Origin: Isoetes taiwanensis
Lineage: Eukaryota; Streptophyta; Lycopodiopsida; Isoetales; Isoetaceae
Length of the DNA stretch: 64,000 nt
Direction: 5' to 3'
Assembly (NCBI GenBank): GCA_021234155.1
Contig: JAJEKV010000011.1
Span: 24,246,442 to 24,310,441, forward strand
Shown here: positions 58,721 to 64,000 of the stretch, one piece after another
How positions within the stretch are numbered: position 1 is the first letter of the stretch
Layout of the letters: each line of letters opens with the position of its first letter
Program-made: the position numbers and the translations under genes
Notes under the pieces: generated by a model
What the model was told of the DNA's origin: nothing
Database searches by the model: none
What the model saw: the letters and a program-made list of their open reading frames with translations, nothing else

Positions 58721-60470
58721 TGTTGTTGTGCGTGTCATGGAGGATCAATTTCCTTACACACGATGATTGAGTGCACGCACAACTTGTTCTTATGGTATAA
58801 CAGGTTGCCTTCCTTCTTATAATGCTTGAAGGCCTCCCGCTCTTTATCTGTTCTAGCCTCCTTAGAAAGGCTTGCCCATACCTCCTTGAAATCCCGTCCG
58901 TTGGCAAGGACTCTTCAATCCTCTTACCAAAGTCATTTTGGAGGCGTCGAAATTGCATTGCAATGCACTCTAGTTGTCGGGGGATGCCTTGAGGCGCATC
59001 TGCTACCACATTGAGTTTCCCGGCTTGTAGACTATATCAAAGTCGTATTCCTCGAGGAACTCCATCCATCTCCATTTTGCCTCAGATTGAGGTGTGGTTG
59101 TGTGAATACATATTGGAGGCTCGATGGTCGGTATCAATTGGAACTTCCTTCCCAAGGTAGTGCCTCCATATTCTTAGCATACGACAAGCGCAAGCAATTC
59201 TGATCGTGCGTTGGGTAGCGGCGTCTCGGCGTCGTTCATCTTCACGGAATCATCGCTACCACCGCTCTTCTTGCATAAGCCTGCTTTTTGTAGCTATCTT
59301 CGCATCTGTTGCTACAAGCTTATCTTTCTCGGGTCGGCAAGGTCAAGGCAGGGGCTGTCGTCGAGCTTCTTTCAACAATTCAAACCCCTTTTGGGCTTTC
59401 TTGTGCCAATGCTCTACCGGTCTTTCACCTTCTACGCCCTCGTTAGATGCATTAGCGGGGCTGCTATCTTAACAAAGTTCTTCACGAACTTCTGTAGTAC
59501 CCTGCTAGGCCAGAAAACTTCGACCTCGTGCACATTCTTTGGCGGCCCTTTGGATCCTTTGCCTCAATCTTGGCGGGGTCCGTCGAGATGCCTTCTGCCG
59601 AGATCGCGTGACCAAGGTATTCCACCTTCTACATTGCGAAGTGGCGCCCGACAACTTGGCGACCTGGCGGTGCCTCTTCAACTTGTCTAGCACCCTTCTC
59701 AAGTGTTGCCGCGTGCTCTTCAAAGGGATCTGCTATACACCAAAATGTCATCAAAGAAAACAATCACAAAGGTGTCGGGAACTCCACGAAGATATCGTTC
59801 ATGAGCCTCATGAGCGTGCGCGGGGCATTTGATAAGCCGAAAGGCATCCTTTGTGAACTCATAATGCCCATACGGCGTCTGAAGGCGGTCTTGTGGATAT
59901 CCTCCTCCTTTATCCGTATCGATGGTAACGACCTTAAGTCGATTTTTGAGAAGATCTTTGCTCCTTGAAGCTGATCCATCAAGTAAATCGATCTTGGAAG
60001 CGCATACTTGTTCTTAATGGTGTGCTTATTCAAGCTGTCTATAGTCTATGCACATCCTCAAAGATCCATCCTTCTTCTTGACAAAAGAATGGGCGCTCAA
60101 GCGGCGAGACACTAGGTCTAATGAAACCTAGGTCGGCGGCTCCTAGCTCGCTTCTTGATTCCGACAACTCCTGCGTTGTCATTCTATATGGAGCCTTGCT
60201 TGTTGGCTTTGTCCCGGTTGAGTGCTATCTCGCTTTCGACTCCTCTATAAGGAGGGAGCTGCTTGATCTCATCACGGAAAGAGATCGTGGAACTCCGTGA
60301 TCAACTTAGCTATTTGCCTCGGCAACTTCTTTGAGCATCTTGTCTTCTTTGCTTCCTTCGATTCCGGCTCACTAATCTCAAGCTTGAAGATGTATGCCAC
60401 TTGCTCACTCTTAAAGCACTTGAGCGGTCGTTTAGAAGACATACCTTTGCATGATGGGAACAACTTCTTT
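58720..60470 (-). pseudogene. Ty3/gypsy reverse transcriptase and RNase H, fragmented
   Basis: On the minus strand: KLITEFHDLFP (60280), [20 protein letters not shown] then [14 protein letters not shown] and [20 protein letters not shown] (59790-60033), VEYLGHAISAEGISTDPAKI (about 59570-59630), and WRWMEFLEEYDFDIVYKPGK then LNVVADA (about 58990-59080), which ends the RNase H and connection region. The catalytic DD lies in a frame-shifted piece near 59750. This copy cannot be functional. Confidence 0.9.
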
Positions 60471-60479
60471 ACTGTTATC

Positions 60480-61048
60480 TCAATGATCTTGCCGTCGGGT
60501 CTTTGGGAAGGTCACCTTCCAGCTTTCCACAATCAATAATGGCCCTGCTGGTCCAAGGTACTCCATACCTATTATCAAGTCATATTTGCCGATGCCCATT
60601 ACCTCTGCCCCCATCACGGATCTTAATCCCCCGGCGAAGTCGATGTCAAAGTTGATTCTTTTACTGCAGATGCGCCTTCTTTGCTCCACTTGCTAAGACG
60701 CCCGGGCCTTGGCTTTGACTTTAATGGTTTCAACTTCAACATTTGAACCATTCTGGGAGATGCAAAGTTATGGCTACTTCCCGAATCTATCAGGACTATA
60801 AATGACTTGGCCTTGGCCTTTCCCACTGTGGAAATTACTTTATACTGGCTTTCTGCTTGCTCTGTATCTATTGCGGCAAAGATATGACACTCACCCTGAA
60901 TGTAGTCGCGGGCCTCCTCGCCGTCGTCGTCAGACAGAGTGTCCCAATCTCCCAACTCTGCTAGCGCTGCACTCATGACATATGGGCGGTTCATTTGTCC
61001 TATGGCTTTGGCTGGAAACACTGGAAGCAAAGCTGCTTTTCTATGCAC
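60480..61048 (-). pseudogene. Ty3/gypsy aspartic protease, fragmented
   Basis: KAKSFIVLIDSGSSHNFASP carries the catalytic DSG triplet of retropepsins (DSGSTHNF is usual in this lineage). It is followed by KYDLIIGMEYLGPAGPLLIV and ESWKVTF, the matching C-terminal flap region, in another frame. It processes the Gag-Pol polyprotein. Confidence 0.85.
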
Positions 61049-63890
61049 TCCTGTCTCTTTTCCTTGGGCATGGCCTGCAGAAAGGATCGCACTGCTTTGG
61101 AGTAGTTTGACCCTTCCTGTTTGTCTTTGAAGGACACCTGCTTCTTCTCCTGCTGTTTCCCTTGATTGCCACTATATGGGGCTCTAGCTGGTCCTGGGCT
61201 GGCTGTCCTCGGGCTAAAAAGCACTTTCTTTGCCTTGCCTTTATCTTGGTAATCTTGTTGCCTCGCCCGCTATTACGAGGTCCTGTCCCTTGCAAGCTTA
61301 TTGCCTTGGACTCAGCTTAGATCTTGTTCTAGGGTTTATTGCCCTTACAAACTTGCGGATCTCCTCATTCGGACCTTCAATGTAGCTTTCCCTTTGCATG
61401 CTTCTCCGACTTTGGCACATCTGACCTTAGCCTCATAAATTCCTCGTGTATTTAAATCTTGACTTGTTGCCTTCTTTGCAACTGTAGTAGAGCTTTTGCA
61501 TCATCTTGGACTTGTGCTCTCTTGGAGCGTAATGGGCTTGAAGGCTTTAGCAAACTTCTTGAACACGCAAGCATCCTGCTTAAGCCATGAGCCTTGGCAT
61601 AGCCCTTCCACCAAATGCGTCTTTGCTCCCGGGTTATTTGTTGCCACCCTGCCTTTATCCTTATCCTTCATACTATAGGCATTGCCGTATTCGCTCATCT
61701 CGTCAAGTCAAGCCTCTGCCTCCATGCGACGCTGTTGTTCGCACGAGAATTGCTCGAGCTTCTGGCCTTCAAACATTTCCCAATGCGAGTCTACTTTCTT
61801 ACGGTAGTCGAGGTTCTTGTGTCCCTTTATTCGTCCCTCGGGTGGTTCCTCGCCTTTAAATGCGCTTTCGGACTTGATTACGCTCTTCTTCTTCCCCGGA
61901 GTCGGGTGCGAATCGAGCTTAGTCGGAGGAGTCGAGTGGGGACCTTCCTCTCTTGCTCCTCTTCTTGTCTCTTCTGATTTCTCGGTGATGCTTGCGGCGG
62001 TTGGCGTTACCCACCGAACTGCTCACAGCATGCGGCTAGCAAGGCCTTTATCTGTTCGAGGTCCAGTCCTCATTTGCGATATTTCTTCTTACGGGGTCAT
62101 TTGTCCAAATTCTTCAAAGCGGGTTCCTTGCGGGCGTGGCTGGGCGGGCTCTGTTCCCTGTAAGTTCCAGCGGTTGTCGTTCTCTGCGCTTAGGCCTCTA
62201 TTTGCATACACAAGTGGTTCATATCTACATGGTTAGTTTTCCTTGCTTTCTTGCATTATTTATGTTTGTTGGCATGGTTGAGGGGACACAAAATATATCA
62301 ACAAAACATTTATAGTGCAAGAGAATGTTATATTTATATTTTATATTACACTAATACAAGAACTTGCAACTCTTGCTAATCATTTACGTTGATGTCGGTA
62401 AGATGGATTATCCTCGGGAACTTTTTTCACTTGGCAATTCCCCTTTGAGTGGCCCAAGTTCCTAAGGACATTGGCTGGAGATCCACCTTGTAATGCCCTT
62501 GCCAAATCTTCTATTAGCGTGGGAGGTATAGGCTGCTGTCAGCGGCGGTCTTGCTGCCGCTGTGGGTATGGCGAAGTCGAAGGCGTCGAGTGCTACGCTC
62601 TTTTCACCCGGGATTGCATACCGGTGTTAAGGGGGTAGCCCGTGCATGCGGCCGAATCGAGTGCAATCAGCGGCGATACTCCTTCCTGCGCCACGGGGGT
62701 GAATTTGCGGTGGATAACGCTATTCTTCCATCCATCGGCAATGGCGGTAATAAGCGTAATGACAATGTCGTTGCGAGGCGGATCCTCGGCCCTTTCGGTA
62801 TCCAGCTCGTATGCTTCCGAAATCATCAACCTCCCGCGTGGTGAGCTCTACGTAGTCTCTATTTATTCTTTGAAGCCCTCGAGGTGGTCGCTGTCTATCG
62901 GGGAGGTCTTTGCGGACGAGCTTGCCCGTTAGGATGTTTGAGGTCGCATAAGCGGATCCCCATCGTTCTGGAGAGCAAGGAACTCTTCCTCCGTCGGTAG
63001 CTTGTTCTCGCCCTTATGCGCCTCCATGATGCGCGATGATGTTCTTTGTAGGCTTGGATGGCCGGAGGTAAACTCTCCCGTGTAAGTGTCGGCTTCCCTT
63101 ACTTGGAGGGAAGTCGGACTCTCCTCGGACGATGAAGTCGTCAAGTCCGTTCAACCGGGTTAGTGCGGCAACTCTTGGTCGGTACTCCCTTTCCACGCAC
63201 TCCGGGAGGTTTTGAATGTCGCTTGGGGTAAAACTCCTCACCTTCGGCGATAATGGGAGCTAGGCTTGTGATGCCTAACTTGGGGTGGTAGCGACTCACG
63301 AGAGTCGCCCGGCTTCTTTCGAAGTCTTGCCACTCTGCTTTCGCTTGTCGCCCGCTCCTCTGGCTGGGTCGAGCTTCGACATCGTCTTCCTCCTCCTCGA
63401 TTCTGTTCATCAGTCTTCTTCCTTCCCTTCTGCTCCTGTTCATCTTGTGTGAGGAGCGTTGTTCTTTACTTTCACGGCTAATGGATCCCGTCCATGGGGG
63501 AATGGAGGTTTCCCCACGATGTTCACCGTACGGTGGGTGAGAAAAGATTGCCGAGGCGGTGTTGAAAGAAGTACTTGGTCTGTTGTGATTAGGACCATTG
63601 GCTCGGGTGTGCGGTGCGCTTTGTTTGTGAGGTATTTGGCGATGTTGGGACATCGTCTAATCTTTACCTGCGAGGGGCTGTCTAGGAACAAAATATCCTA
63701 CACAAGGGGAGTTGCACTGGCTGGTTCTACCCTAGCTTGGAACTTCAGTCAAGACTCTACTATAAGGCTGGGGTGGCGTGCAAGGTTGCTTGGGCGTCTA
63801 CCTCCTTCTGAAGATCTGGAAGATTTGGTCGGCGTCGGCCTCGGACCCGGCATTGTGGCTGTACCATCTGGAAATCGAAGTTGCCATTGA
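61049..63890 (-). pseudogene. Ty3/gypsy gag region, fragmented, runs to the right edge
   Basis: Minus-strand pieces include QLCFQCFQPK (about 61005-61030), the start of a nucleocapsid zinc knuckle whose later Cys/His are not in frame, RSFLQAMPKEKRQECIEKQ, GSWLKQDACVFKKFAKAFKP (61530-61590), and a long basic, Ser/Arg/Glu-rich N-terminal-like frame at 63141-63653. Gag forms the particle core and binds the RNA. The capsid domain is not clear because the frames are broken. The 5' leader and LTR lie outside the window. Confidence 0.6.
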
Positions 63891-64000
63891 TTAATTGCGG
63901 AAGAGGGTAACAAAGCGGTTTTGCAAAGCGCCTCGGGGGAGTTGGGAAATCGGCTAGAAAGGCGGGGAGCAGATTTGTAGGGTGCTATCGAGAAGTGGCC

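Noticed and set aside
1-64000. tRNA, rRNA and other structural RNA genes
   Set aside because: No stretch showed the conserved boxes or arms of tRNAs, 5S or large rRNAs on reading; a covariance-model scan would be needed to exclude them.

Overview
The window looks like nuclear DNA of a seed plant, most likely a gymnosperm such as a conifer (inference). Gene density is very low, diverse decayed transposons are stacked inside one another, and the only intact protein genes are a family-1 glycosyltransferase and a CYP71-clan cytochrome P450 whose sequence resembles gymnosperm CYP750-type enzymes. Nothing bacterial or organellar is evident.

Layout. 1-7020: tandem array of about 2.1-2.3 kb units that enters from the left edge. 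7021-10650: no recognisable gene. 10651-13422: LTR-like copy of the same family as the Ty3/gypsy LTR at 54996-57443, followed by a decayed retroelement-like tract to about 18300 and a short repeat cluster at 18361-19215. 20423-27703: CACTA-type DNA transposon with matching ends and a 3-bp TCA duplication. 28410-30567: fragments of a PPR gene, a PAN/apple-type receptor gene and a PIF/Harbinger transposase, all on the minus strand. 31262-32816 (minus) and 33816-35397 (plus): the divergent UGT and P450 pair, each with two exons and an intact frame, separated by 1.0 kb containing a triplicated 160-235 bp repeat.

From about 36060 to beyond the right edge lies one minus-strand Ty1/copia retrotransposon cut apart by at least six younger insertions. 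From its 3' LTR rightwards these are: a GC-rich fold-back element (37213-37369), a 0.8-kb inverted-repeat element (37374-38148), a 2.86-kb Helitron (38246-41102), a 0.74-kb MITE (41209-41948), an 11.64-kb inverted-repeat transposon (42692-54334), and a Ty3/gypsy element whose 3' LTR starts at 54996 and whose pol and gag fill the rest. For the first five, removing the insertion (plus one duplication copy where there is one) brings copia codons back into frame, which fixes the boundaries nearly to the base. The gypsy element cannot be tested this way because its far side lies outside the window.

The best candidate for an undescribed system is the 11.64-kb element. Its ends are inverted repeats, it is flanked by a 4-bp AATA duplication, and it carries a minus-strand gene with the motif series KCNIC, DKMD, HGHG, LDNxxxxNKNRYVF, VGHTHDDID and VDEVPDWK. 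I recognise this series from a multicopy eukaryotic protein family that I recall as DUF7869-like and that may have an RNase-H-like fold. A second, divergent, unrecognised gene lies on the plus strand. The element also holds several unusual tandem repeats, including a 130-bp satellite built around a palindromic GGCGCC core.

The UGT and P450 are the only genes likely to work for the host. Their head-to-head arrangement suggests, without proving, co-regulated specialised metabolism: oxidation followed by glycosylation. Both have unusual residues at normally conserved sites.
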